This document shows, piece after piece, positions 12,398-24,214 of a stretch of DNA of 64,000 nucleotides. A program made the position numbers and the translations under genes. The stretch's first letter is position 1, and each line of letters opens with the position of its first letter. This stretch comes from Henricia sp. BOLD:AAB3569 (Eukaryota; Echinodermata; Asteroidea; Spinulosida; Echinasteridae), in contig JBBELK010000553.1 in the NCBI GenBank assembly GCA_037783545.1, forward strand, positions 1 to 64,000, written 5' to 3'. Under the pieces are notes generated by a model, which was not told the origin of the DNA, made no database searches, and saw nothing but the letters and a program-made list of their open reading frames with translations.

Positions 12398-12657
12398 CTA
12401 TATTCCGCACTTGTCCTGAAAAATTGACAGACTTTCGCCGGGAAATGGCCGAGAAATTTCAGAGTTTAGGGACAAAATGGGCTGAGGCTTTCTGCCTGCT
12501 CTGCAGACCGTGGCTGTCCGTGTACTCCTGATCACTCGTGCGCATGCTCAGTCTTGTTTGGGACGGGAATTTGGTCAAAGTGTTGTCCCAAACGTCGGCA
12601 AATTTGGAAGTCAAGAAATTTTCCGACGAACTTCAAATTGTGCATGCTCCAAACAGT
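12398..12657. repeat. Lengthened 260-bp unit
   Basis: This unit has gggacaaaatgggctg in place of gggaaaaaatgggctg, keeps the full cctgatcactcg site, and reads gtgttgtcccaaacg in place of gtgtggtccaaacg. It is the longest complete unit seen, and it closes the 4177-12398 higher-order domain. The changes look private to this copy. Confidence 0.85.
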
Positions 12658-13431
12658 CTATATTCCGCACTTGTCCTGAAAAATTGCCAGACTTTCGCCG
12701 GGAAATGGCCGAGAAATTTCAGAGTTTAGGGAAAACTGCGCTCGGGCTTCCTGCCTGCTCTGCAGACCGTGGCTGTCCGTGTACTCCTGATCACTCGTGC
12801 GCATGCTCAGTCTTGTTTGGGACGGGAATTTGGTCAAAGTGTGGTCCAAACGTCGGTAAATTTGGAAGTCAAGAAATTTTCCGACGAACTTCAAATTTTG
12901 CATGCTCCAAACAGTCTATATTCCGCACTTGTCCTGAAAAATTGACAGACTTTCGCCGGGAAATGGCCGAGAAATTTCAGAGTTTAGTGAAAACTGGGCT
13001 CGGGCTTCCTGCCTACTCTGCAGACCGTGGCTGTCCGTGTACTCCTGATCACTCGTGCGCATGCTCAGTCTTGTTTGGGACCGGAATTTGGTCAAAGTGT
13101 GGTCCAAACGTCGGAAAATTTGGAAGTCAATAAATTTTCCGACGGACTTCAAATTTTGCATACTCCAAACATTCTATATTCCGCACTTGTCCTGAAAAAT
13201 TGACAGACTTTCGCCGGGAAATGGCCGAGAAATTTCAGAGTTTAGGGAAAACTGGGCTCGGGCTTCCTGCCTGCTCTGCAGACCGTGGCTGTCCGTGTAC
13301 TCCTGATCACTCGTGCGCATGCTCAGACTTGTTTGGGACAGGAATTTGGTCAAAGTGTGGTCCAAACGTCGGTAAATTTGGAAGTCAAGAAATTGTCCGA
13401 CGAACTTCAAATGTTGCATGCTCCAAACAGT

Positions 13432-16400
13432 CTATATTCCGCACTTGTCCTGAAAAATTGACAGACTTTCGCCGGGAAATGGCCGAGAAATTTCAGAGTT
13501 TAGGGAAAAAATGGGCTGAGGCTTTCTGCCTGCTCTGCAGACCGTGGCTGTCCGTGTACTCCTGACTCGTGCGCATGTTCAGTCTTGTTTGGGACGGGAA
13601 TTTGGTCAAAGTGTGGTCCAAACGTCGGTAAATTTGGAAGTCAAGAAATTTTCCAACGAACTTCAAATTGTGCATGCTCCAAACAGTCTATATTCCGCAC
13701 TTGTCCTGAAAAATTGACAGACTTTCGCCGGGAAATGGCCGAGAAATTTCAGAGTTTAGGGAAAACTGCGCTCAGGCTTTCTGCCTGCTCTGCAGACCGT
13801 GGCTGTCCGTGTACTCCTGACTCGTGCGCATGCTCAGTCTTGTTTGGGACGGGAATTTGGTCAAAGTGTGGTCCAAACTTCGGCAAATTTGGAAGTCAAG
13901 AAATTCTCCGACGAACTTCAAATTTTGCATGCCCCAAACAGTCTATATTCCGCACTTGTCCTGAAAAATTGACAGACTTTCGCCGGAAAATGGCCGAGTA
14001 ATTTCAGAGTTTAGGGAAAACTGGGATCGGGCTTCCTGCCTGCTCTGCAGACCGTGGCTGTCCGTGTACTCCTGACTCGTGCGCATGTTCAGTCTTGTTT
14101 GGGACGGGAATTTGGTCAAAGTGTGGTCCAAACGTCGGTAAATTTGGAAGTCAAGAAATTTTCCAACGAACTTCAAATTGTGCATGCTCCAAACAGTCTA
14201 TATTCCGCACTTGTCCTGAAAAATTGACAGACTTTCGCCGGGAAATGGCCGAGAAATTTCAGAGTTTAGGGAAAACTGCGCTCAGGCTTTCTGCCTGCTC
14301 TGCAGACCGTGGCTGTCCGTGTACTCCTGACTCGTGCGCATGCTCAGTCTTGTTTGGGACGGGAATTTGGTCAAAGTGTGGTCCAAACTTCGGCAAATTT
14401 GGAAGTCAAGAAATTCTCCGACGAACTTCAAATTTTGCATGCCCCAAACAGTCTATATTCCGCACTTGTCCTGAAAAATTGACAGACTTTCGCCGGGAAA
14501 TGGCCGAGAAATTTCAGAGTTTAGTGAAAACTGGGCTCGGGCTTCCTGCCTGCTCTGCAGACCGTGGCTGTCCGTGTACTCCTGATCACTCGTGCGCATG
14601 CTCAGTCTTGTTTGGGACGGGAATTTGGTCAAAGTGTGGTCCAAACGTCGGAAAATTTGGAAGTCAATAAATTTTCCGACGGACTTCAAATTTTGCATAC
14701 TCCAAACATTCTATATTCCGCACTTGTCCTGAAAAATTGACAGACTTTCGCCGGGAAATGGCCGAGAAATTTCAGAGTTTAGGGAAAACTGGGCTCTGGC
14801 TTCCTGCCTGCTCTGCAGACCGTGGCTGTCCGTGTACTCCTGATCACTCGTGCGCATGCTCAGACTTGTTTGGGACAGGAATTTGGTCAAAGTGTGGTCC
14901 AAACGTCGGTAAATTTGGAAGTCAAGAAATTGTCCGACGAACTTCAAATGTTGCATGCTCCAAACAGTCTATATTCGGCACTTGTCCTGAAAAATTGACA
15001 GACTTTCGCCGGGAAATGGCCGAGAAATTTCAGAGTTTAGGGAAAAAATGGGCTGAGGCTTTCTGCCTGCTCTGCAGACCGTGGCTGTCCGTGTACTCCT
15101 GACTCGTGCGCATGTTCAGTCTTGTTTGGGACGGGAATTTGGTCAAAGTGTGGTCCAAACGTCGGTAAATTTGGAAGTCAAGAAATTTTCCAACGAACTT
15201 CAAATTGTGCATGCTCCAAACAGTCTATATTCCGCACTTGTCCTGAAAAATTGACAGACTTTCGCCGGGAAATGGCCGAGAAATTTCAGAGTTTAGGGAA
15301 AACTGCGTTCAGGCTTTCTGCCTGCTCTGCAGACCGTGGCTGTCCGTGTACTCCTGACTCGTGCGCATGCTCAGTCTTGTTTGGGACGGGAATTTGGTCA
15401 AAGTGTGGTCCAAACTTCGGCAAATTTGGAAGTCAAGAAATTCTCCGACGAACTTCAAATTTTGCATGCCCCAAACAGTCTATATTCCGCACTTGTCCTG
15501 AAAAATTGACAGACTTTCGCCGGAAAATGGCCGAGTAATTTCAGAGTTTAGGGAAAACTGGGATCGGGCTTTCTGCCTGCTCTGCAGACCGTGGCTGTCC
15601 GTGTACTCCTGACTCGTGCGCATGCTCAGTCTTGTTTGGGACGGGAATTTGGTCAAAGTGTGGTCCAAACTTCGGCAAATTTGGAAGTCAAGAAATTCTC
15701 CGACGAACTTCAAATTTTGCATGCCCCAAACAGTCTATATTCCGCACTTGTCCTGAAAAATTGACAGACTTTCGCCGGAAAATGGCCGAGTAATTTCAGA
15801 GTTTAGGGAAAACTGGGATCGGGCTTCCTGCCTGCTCTGCAGACCGTGGCTGTCCGTGTACTCCTGACTCGTGCGCATGTTCAGTCTTGTTTGGGACGGG
15901 AATTTGGTCAAAGTGTGGTCCAAACGTCGGTAAATTTGGAAGTCAAGAAATTTTCCAACGAACTTCAAATTGTGCATGCTCCAAACAGTCTATATTCCGC
16001 ACTTGTCCTGAAAAATTGACAGACTTTCGCCGGGAAATGGCCGAGAAATTTCAGAGTTTAGGGAAAACTGCGCTCAGGCTTTCTGCCTGCTCTGCAGACC
16101 GTGGCTGTCCGTGTACTCCTGACTCGTGCGCATGCTCAGTCTTGTTTGGGACGGGAATTTGGTCAAAGTGTGGTCCAAACTTCGGCAAATTTGGAAGTCA
16201 AGAAATTCTCCGACGAACTTCAAATTTTGCATGCCCAAAACAGTCTATATTCCGCACTTGTCCTGAAAAATTGACAGACTTTCGCCGGGAAATGGCCGAG
16301 AAATTTCAAAGTTTAGTGAAAACTGGGCTCGGGCTTCCTGCCTGCTCTGCAGACCGTGGCTGTCCGTGTACTCCTGATCACTCGTGCGCATGCTCAGTCT

Positions 16401-17781
16401 TGTTTGGGACGGGAATTTGGTCAAAGTGTGGTCCAAACGTCGGAAAATTTGGAAGTCAATAAATTTTCCGACGGACTTCAAATTTTGCATACTCCAAACA
16501 TTCTATATTCCGCACTTGTCCTGAAAAATTGACAGACTTTCGCCGGGAAATGGCCGAGAAATTTCAGAGTTTAGGGAAAACTGGGCTCGGGCTTCCTGCC
16601 TGCTCTGCAGACCGTGGCTGTCCGTGTACTCCTGATCACTCGTGCGCATGCTCAGACTTGTTTGGGACAGGAATTTGGTCAAAGTGTGGTCCAAACGTCG
16701 GTAAATTTGGAAGTCAAGAAATTGTCCGACGAACTTCAAATGTTGCATGCTCCAAACAGTCTATATTCGGCACTTGTCCTGAAAAATTGACAGACTTTCG
16801 CCGGGAAATGGCCGAGAAATTTCAGAGTTTAGGGAAAAAATGGGCTGAGGCTTTCTGCCTGCTCTGCAGACCGTGGCTGTCCGTGTACTCCTGACTCGTG
16901 CGCATGTTCAGTCTTGTTTGGGACGGGAATTTGGTCAAAGTGTGGTCCAAACGTCGGTAAATTTGGAAGTCAAGAAATTTTCCAACGAACTTCAAATTGT
17001 GCATGCTCCAAACAGTCTATATTCCGCACTTGTCCTGAAAAATTGACAGACTTTCGCCGGGAAATGGCCGAGAAATTTCAGAGTTTAGGGAAAACTGCGC
17101 TCAGGCTTTCTGCCTGCTCTGCAGACCGTGGCTGTCCGTGTACTCCTGACTCGTGCGCATGCTCAGTCTTGTTTGGGACGGGAATTTGGTCAAAGTGTGG
17201 TCCAAACTTCGGCAAATTTGGAAGTCAAGAAATTATCCGACGAACTTCAAATTTTGCATGCCCCAAACAGTCTATATTCCGCACTTGTCCTGAAAAATTG
17301 ACAGACTTTCGCCGGAAAATGGCCGAGTAATTTCAGAGTTTAGGGAAAACTGGGATCGGGCTTCCTGCCTGCTCTGCAGACCGTGGCTGTCCGTGTACTC
17401 CTGACTCGTGCGCATGTTCAGTCTTGTTTGGGACGGGAATTTGGTCAAAGTGTGGTCCAAACGTCGGTAAATTTGGAAGTCAAGAAATTTTCCAACGAAC
17501 TTCAAATTGTGCATGCTCCAAACAGTCTATATTCCGCACTTGTCCTGAAAAATTGACAGACTTTCGCCGGGAAATGGCCGAGAAATTTCAGAGTTTAGGG
17601 AAAACTGCGCTCAGGCTTTCTGCCTGCTCTGCAGACCGTGGCTGTCCGTGTACTCCTGACTCGTGCGCATGCTCAATCTTGTTTGGGACGGGAATTTGGT
17701 CAAAGTGTGGTCCAAACGTCGGTAAATTTGGAAGTCAAGAAATTTTCCGACGAACTTCAAATTTTGCATGCTCCAAACAGT
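13432..17781. repeat. Hexameric higher-order repeat (1537 bp), middle copy with one extra unit
   Basis: Blocks start at 13432, 14969 and 16761, each with a gggaaaaaatgggctg unit followed by a run of 255-bp units. The first shift is 1537 bp. The second is 1792 bp, which is exactly one 255-bp unit more: the unit at 15480 or 15735 is duplicated. Shared markers are gcatgttcagtc, ggccgagtaatttc (near 13990, 15531, 15786 and 17323) and gaaattctccgacg. The third copy reads gaaattatccgacg at that last place. This domain has the densest run of BclI-less units in the left half. Confidence 0.87.
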
Positions 17782-18039
17782 CTATATTCCGCACTTGTCC
17801 TGAAAAAATGACAGACTTTCGCCGGGAAATGGCCGAGAAATTTCAGAGTTTAGGGAAAACTGGGCTCGGGCTTCCTGCCTGCTCTGCAGACCGTGGCTGT
17901 CCGTGTACTCCTGATCACTCGTGCGCATGCTCAGACTTGTTTGGGACGGGAATTTGGTCAAAGTGTGGTCCAAACGTCGGTAAATTTGGAAGTCATGAAA
18001 TTTTCCGACGAACTTCAAATTTTGCATGCTCCAAACAGT

Positions 18040-19071
18040 CTATATTCCGCACTTGTCCTGAAAAATTGACAGACTTTCGCCGGGAAATGGCCGAGAAATT
18101 TCAGAGTTTAGGGAAAACTGGGCTCGGGCTTCCTGCCTGCTCTGCAGACCGTGGCTGTCCGTGTACTCCTGATCACTCGTGCGCATGCTCAGACTTGTTT
18201 GGGACGGGAATTTGGTCAAAGTGTGGTCCAAACGTCGGTAAATTTGGAAGTCAAGACATTTTCCGACGAACTTCAAATTTGGCATGCCCCAAACAGTCTA
18301 TATTCCGCACTTGTCCTGAAAAATTGACAGACTTTTGCCGGAAAATGGCCGAGAAATTTCAGAGTTGAAGGAAAACTGGGCTTGGGCTTCCTGCCTGCTC
18401 TGCAGACCGTGGCTGTCCGTGTACTCCTGATCACTCGTGCGCATGCTCAGTCTTGTTTAGGACGGGAATTTGGTCAAAGTGTGGTCCAAACGTCGGTAAA
18501 TTTGGAAGTCAAGAAATTTTAGGACGAACTTCAAATTTTGCATGCTCCAAACAGTCTATATTCCGCACTTGTCCTGAAAAATTGACAGACTTTCGCTGGG
18601 AAATGGCCGAGAACTTTCAGAGTTTATTGAAAACTGGGCTCGGGCTTTCTGCCTGCTCTGCAGACCGTGGCTGTCCGTGTACTCCTGATCACTCGTGCGC
18701 ATGCTCAGTCTTGTTTGGGACGGGAATTTGGTCAAAGTGTGGTCCAAACGTCGGCAAATTTGGAAGTCAAGAAATTTTCCGACGAACTTCAAATTGTGCA
18801 TGCTCCAAACAGTCTATATTCCGCACTTGTCCTGAAAAATTGACAGACTTTCGCCGGGAAATGGCCGAGAAATTTCAGAGTTTAGGGAAAACTGGGCTCG
18901 GGCTTCCTGCCTGCTCTGCAGACCGTGGCTGTCCGTGTACTCCTGATCACTCGTGCGCATGCTCAGTCTTGTTTGGGACGGGAATTGGGTCAAAGTGTGG
19001 TCCAAACGTCGGAAAATTTGGAATTCAATAAATTTTCCGACGGACTTCAAATTTTGCATACTCCAAACAGT
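18040..19071. repeat. Divergent units resembling the right-hand subfamily
   Basis: The units at 18040, 18298, 18556 and 18814 carry variants rare in their surroundings: gacattttccgacg with aaatttggcatgcccc, actttTgccgg, cagagttgaaggaaaac with gggcttgggc, gtttaggacggg, gaaattttaggacg, gctgggaaatgg, agaactttcag and cagagtttattgaaaac. Several of these recur only between about 57.3 and 63.6 kb. The segment therefore looks like an exchanged or ancestral patch about 40 kb from its closest relatives in this window. Confidence 0.8.
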
Positions 19072-22000
19072 CTATATTCCGCACTTGTCCTGAAAAATTG
19101 ACAGACTTTCGCCGGGAAATGGCCGAGAAATTTCAGAGTTTAGGGAAAAACTGGGCTCGGGCTTCCTGCCTGCTCTGCAGACCGTGGCTGTCCGTGTACT
19201 ACTGACTCGTGCGCATGCTCAGTCTTGTTTGGGACGGGAATTTGGTCAAAGTGTGGTCCAAACGTCGGTAAATTAGGAAGTCAAGACATTTTCCAACGAA
19301 CTTCAAATTTTGCATGCTCCAAACAGTCTATATTCCGCACTTGTCCTGAAAAAATTGACAGACTTTCGCCGGGAAATGGCCGAGAAATTTCAGAGTTTAG
19401 GGAAAACTGCGCTCAGGCTTTCTGCCTGCTCTGCAGACCGTGGCTGTCCGTGTACTCCTGACTCGTGCGCATGCTCAGTCTTGTTTGGGACGGGAATTTG
19501 GTCAAAGTGTGGTCCAAACGTCGGTAAATTTGGAAGTCAAGAAATTTTCCGACGAACTTCAAATTGTGCATGCTCCAAACAGTCTATATTCCGCACTTGT
19601 CCTGAAAAATTGACAGACTTTCGCCGTGAAATGGCCGAGAAATTTCAGAGTTTAGGGAAAACTGGGCTCGGGCTTCGTGCCTGCTCTGCAGACCGTGGCT
19701 GTCCGTGTACTCCTGATCACTCGTGCGCATGCTCAGTCTTGTTTGGGACGGGAATTTGGTCAAAGTGTGGTCCAAACGTCGGAAAATTTGGAAGTCAATA
19801 AATTTTCCGACGGACTTCAAATTTTGCATACTCCAAACAGTCTATATTCCGCACTTGTCCTGAAAAATTGACAGACTTTCGCCGGGAAATGGCCGAGAAA
19901 TTTCAGAGTTTAGGGAAAAACTGGGCTCGGGCTTTCTGCCTGCTCTGCAGACCGTGGCTGTCCGTGTACTACTGACTCGTGCGCATGCTCAGTCTTGTTT
20001 GGGACGGGAATTTGGTCAAAGTGTGGTCCAAACGTCGGTAAATTAGGAAGTCAAGAAATTTTCCAACGAACTTCAAATTTTGCATGCTCCAAACAGTCTA
20101 TATTCCGCACTTGTCCTGAAAAAAATTGACAGAATTTCGCCGGGAAATGGCCGAGAAATTTCAGAGTTTAGGGAAAACTGCGCTCAGGCTTTCTGCCTGC
20201 TCTGCAGACCGTGGCTGTCCGTGTACTCCTGACTCGTGCGCATGCTCAGTCTTGTTTGGGACGGGAATTTGGTCAAAGTGTGGTCCAAACGTCGGTAAAT
20301 TTGGAAGTCAAGAAATTTTCCGACGAACTTCAAATTGTGCATGCTCCAAACAGTCTATATTCCGCACTTGTCCTAAAAAATTGACAGACTTTCGCCGGGA
20401 AATGGCCGAGAAATTTCAGAGTTTAGGGAAAACTGGGCTCGGGCTTCCTGCCTGCTCTGCAGACCGTGGCTGTCCGTGTACTCCTGATCACTCGTGCGCA
20501 TGCTCAGTCTTGTTTGGGACGGGAATTTGGTCAAAGTGTGGTCCAAACGTCGGAAAATTTGGAAGTCAATAAATTTTCCGACGGACTTCAAATTGTGCAT
20601 ACTCCAAACAGTCTATATTCCGCACTTGTCCTGAAAAATTGACAGACTTTCGCCGGGAAATGGCCGAGAAATTTCAGAGTTTAGGGAAAACTACGCTCAG
20701 GCTTCCTGCCTGCTCTGCAGACCGTGGCTGTCCGTGTACTCCTGATCACTCGTGCGCATGCTCAGTCTTGTTTGGGACGGGAATTTGGTCAAAGTGTGGT
20801 CCAAACGTCGGCAAATTTGGAAGTCAAGAAATTTTCCGACGAACTTCAAATTGTGCATGCTCCAAACAGTCTATATTCCGCACTTGTCCTGAAAAATTGC
20901 CAGACTTTCGTCGGGAAATGGCCGAGAAATTTCAGAGTTTAGGGAAAACTGGGCTCGGGCTTCCTGCCTGCTCTGCAGACCGTGGCTGTCCGTGTACTCC
21001 TGATCACTCGTGCGCATGCTCAGTCTTGTTTGGGACGGGAATTTGGTCAAAGTGTGGTCCAAACGTCGGCAAATTTGGAAGTCAAGAAATTTTCCGACGA
21101 ACTTCAAATTGTGCATGCTCCAAACAGTCTATATTCCGCACTTGTCCTGAAAAATTGCCAGACTTTCGCCGGGAAATGGCCGAGAAATTTCAGAGTTTAG
21201 GGAAAACTGGGCTCGGGCTTCCTGCCTGCTCTGCAGACCGTGGCTGTCCGTGTACTCCTGATCACTCGTGCGCATGCTCAGTCTTGTTTGGGACGGGAAT
21301 TTGGTCAAAGTGTGGTCCAAACGTCGGAAAATGTGGAAGTCAATAAATTTTCCGACGGACTTCAAATTTTGCATACTCCAAACAGTCTATATTCCGCACT
21401 TGTCCTGAAAAATTGACAGACTTTCGCCGGGAAATGGCCTAGAAATTTCAGAGTTTAGGGAAAAACTGGGCTCGGGCTTCCTGCCTGCTCTGCAGACCGT
21501 GGCTGTCCGTGTACTACTGACTCGTGCGCATGCTCAGTCTTGTTTGGGACGGGAATTTGGTCAAAGTGTGGTCCAAACGTCGGTAAATTAGGAAGTCAAG
21601 AAATTTTCCAACGAACTTCAAATTTTGCATGCTCCAAACAGTCTATATTCCGCACTTGTCCTGAAAAAATTGACAGACTTTCGCCGGGAAATGGCCGAGA
21701 AATTTCAGAGTTTAGGGAAAACTGCGCTCAGGCTTTCTGCCTGCTCTGCAGACCGTGGCTGTCAGTGTACTCCTGACTCGTGCGCATGCTCAGTCTTGTT
21801 TGGGACGGGAATTTGGTCAAAGTGTGGTCCAAACGTCGGTAAATTTGGAAGTCAAGAAATTTTCCGACGAACTTCAAATTGTGCATGCTCCAAACAGTCT
21901 ATATTCCGCACTTGTCCTGAAAAATTGACAGACTTTCGCCGTGAAATGGCCGAGAAATTTCAGAGTTTAGGGAAAACTGGGCTCGGGCTTCGTGCCTGCT

Positions 22001-24214
22001 CTGCAGACCGTGGCTGTCCGTGTACTCCTGATCACTCGTGCGCATGCTCAGTCTTGTTTGGGACGTGAATTTGGTCAAAGTGTGGTCCAAACGTCGGAAA
22101 ATTTGGAAGTCAATAAATTTTCCGACGGACTTCAAATTTTGCATACTCCAAACAGTCTATATTCCGCACTTGTCCTGAAAAATTGACAGACTTTCGCCGG
22201 GAAATGGCCGAGAAATTTCAGAGTTTAGGGAAAAACTGGGCTCGGGCTTTCTGCCTGCTCTGCAGACCGTGGCTGTCCGTGTACTACTGACTCGTGCGCA
22301 TGCTCAGTCTTGTTTGGGACGGGAATTTGGTCAAAGTGTGGTCCAAACGTCGGTAAATTAGGAAGTCAAGAAATTTTCCAACGAACTTCAAATTTTGCAT
22401 GCTCCAAACAGTCTATATTCCGCACTTGTCCTGAAAAAAATTGACAGAATTTCGCCGGGAAATGGCCGAGAAATTTCAGAGTTTAGGGAAAACTGCGCTC
22501 AGGCTTTCTGCCTGCTCTGCAGACCGTGGCTGTCCGTGTACTCCTGACTCGTGCGCATGCTCAGTCTTGTTTGGGACGGGAATTTGGTCAAAGTGTGGTC
22601 CAAACGTCGGTAAATTTGGAAGTCAAGAAATTTTCCGACGAACTTCAAATTGTGCATGCTCCAAACAGTCTATATTCCGCACTTGTCCTAAAAAATTGAC
22701 AGACTTTCGCCGGGAAATGGCCGAGAAATTTCAGAGTTTAGGGAAAACTGGGCTCGGGCTTCCTGCCTGCTCTGCAGACCGTGGCTGTCCGTGTACTCCT
22801 GATCACTCGTGCGCATGCTCAGTCTTGTTTGGGACGGGAATTTGGTCAAAGTGTGGTCCAAACGTCGGAAAATTTGGAAGTCAATAAATTTTCCGACGGA
22901 CTTCAAATTGTGCATACTCCAAACAGTCTATATTCCGCACTTGTCCTGAAAAATTGACAGACTTTCGCCGGGAAATGGCCGAGAAATTTCAGAGTTTAGG
23001 GAAAACTACGCTCAGGCTTCCTGCCTGCTCTGCAGACCGTGGCTGTCCGTGTACTCCTGATCACTCGTGCGCATGCTCAGTCTTGTTTGGGACGGGAATT
23101 TGGTCAAAGTGTGGTCCAAACGTCGGCAAATTTGGAAGTCAAGAAATTTTCCGACGAACTTCAAATTGTGCATGCTCCAAACAGTCTATATTCCGCACTT
23201 GTCCTGAAAAATTGCCAGACTTTCGTCGGGAAATGGCCGAGAAATTTCAGAGTTTAGGGAAAACTGGGCTCGGGCTTCCTGCCTGCTCTGCAGACCGTGG
23301 CTGTCCGTGTACTCCTGATCACTCGTGCGCATGCTCAGTCTTGTTTGGGACGGGAATTTGGTCAAAGTGTGGTCCAAACGTCGGCAAATTTGGAAGTCAA
23401 GAAATTTTCCGACGAACTTCAAATTGTGCATGCTCCAAACAGTCTATATTCCGCACTTGTCCTGAAAAATTGCCAGACTTTCGCCGGGAAATGGCCGAGA
23501 AATTTCAGAGTTTAGGGAAAACTGGGCTCGGGCTTCCTGCCTGCTCTGCAGACCGTGGCTGTCCGTGTACTCCTGATCACTCGTGCGCATGCTCAGTCTT
23601 GTTTGGGACGGGAATTTGGTCAAAGTGTGGTCCAAACGTCGGAAAATGTGGAAGTCAATAAATTTTCCGACGGACTTCAAATTTTGCATACTCCAAACAG
23701 TCTATATTCCGCACTTGTCATGAAAAATTGACAGACTTTCGCCGGGAAATGGCCGAGAAATTTCAGAGTTTAGGGAAAAACTGGGCTCGGGCTTCCTGCC
23801 TGCTCTGCAGACCGTGGCTGTCCGTGTACTACTGACTCGTGCGCATGCTCAGTCTTGTTTGGGACGGGAATTTGGTCAAAGTGTGGTCCAAACGTCGGTA
23901 AATTAGGAAGTCAAGAAATTTTCCAACGAACTTCAAATTTTGCATGCTCCAAACAGTCTATATTCCGCACTTGTCCTGAAAAAATTGACAGACTTTCGCC
24001 GGGAAATGGCCTAGAAATTTCAGAGTTTAGGGAAAAACTGGGCTCGGGCTTCCTGCCTGCTCTGCAGACCGTGGCTGTCCGTGTACTACTGACTCGTGCG
24101 CATGCTCAGTCTTGTTTGGGACGGGAATTTTGTCAAAGTGTGGTCCAAACGTCGGTAAATTAGGAAGTCAAGAAATTTTCCAACGAACTTCAAATTTTGC
24201 ATGCTCCAAACAGT
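19072..24214. repeat. Nonameric higher-order repeat, 2315-bp period
   Basis: The nine-unit block 19072-21386 is repeated at 21387-23701 with the same length (2315 bp). A third copy begins at 23702. Unit lengths in each copy are 256, 256, 258, 256, 257, then 258s. Shared markers include cgccgtgaaatgg, gggcttcgtgcctgc, a seven-A run before ttgacagaatttcgcc, aaaactacgctc and aaaatgtggaagtc. Differences between copies are few: gacattttcc at 19286 against gaaattttcc at 21600, gggacgtgaattt near 22062, and ggcctagaaa near 21437. The high similarity implies recent duplication. The third copy inserts an additional unit at 23958. Confidence 0.9.

Noticed and set aside
10750..12531. 593-codon plus-strand frame as a real repeat-protein gene
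   Set aside because: It is the satellite unit read in phase. The frame is interrupted by TAA in class A units and by single-base A-run changes elsewhere, and recurrent substitutions show no visible excess of silent changes. No promoter or non-repetitive end is visible. Kept as a finding only.
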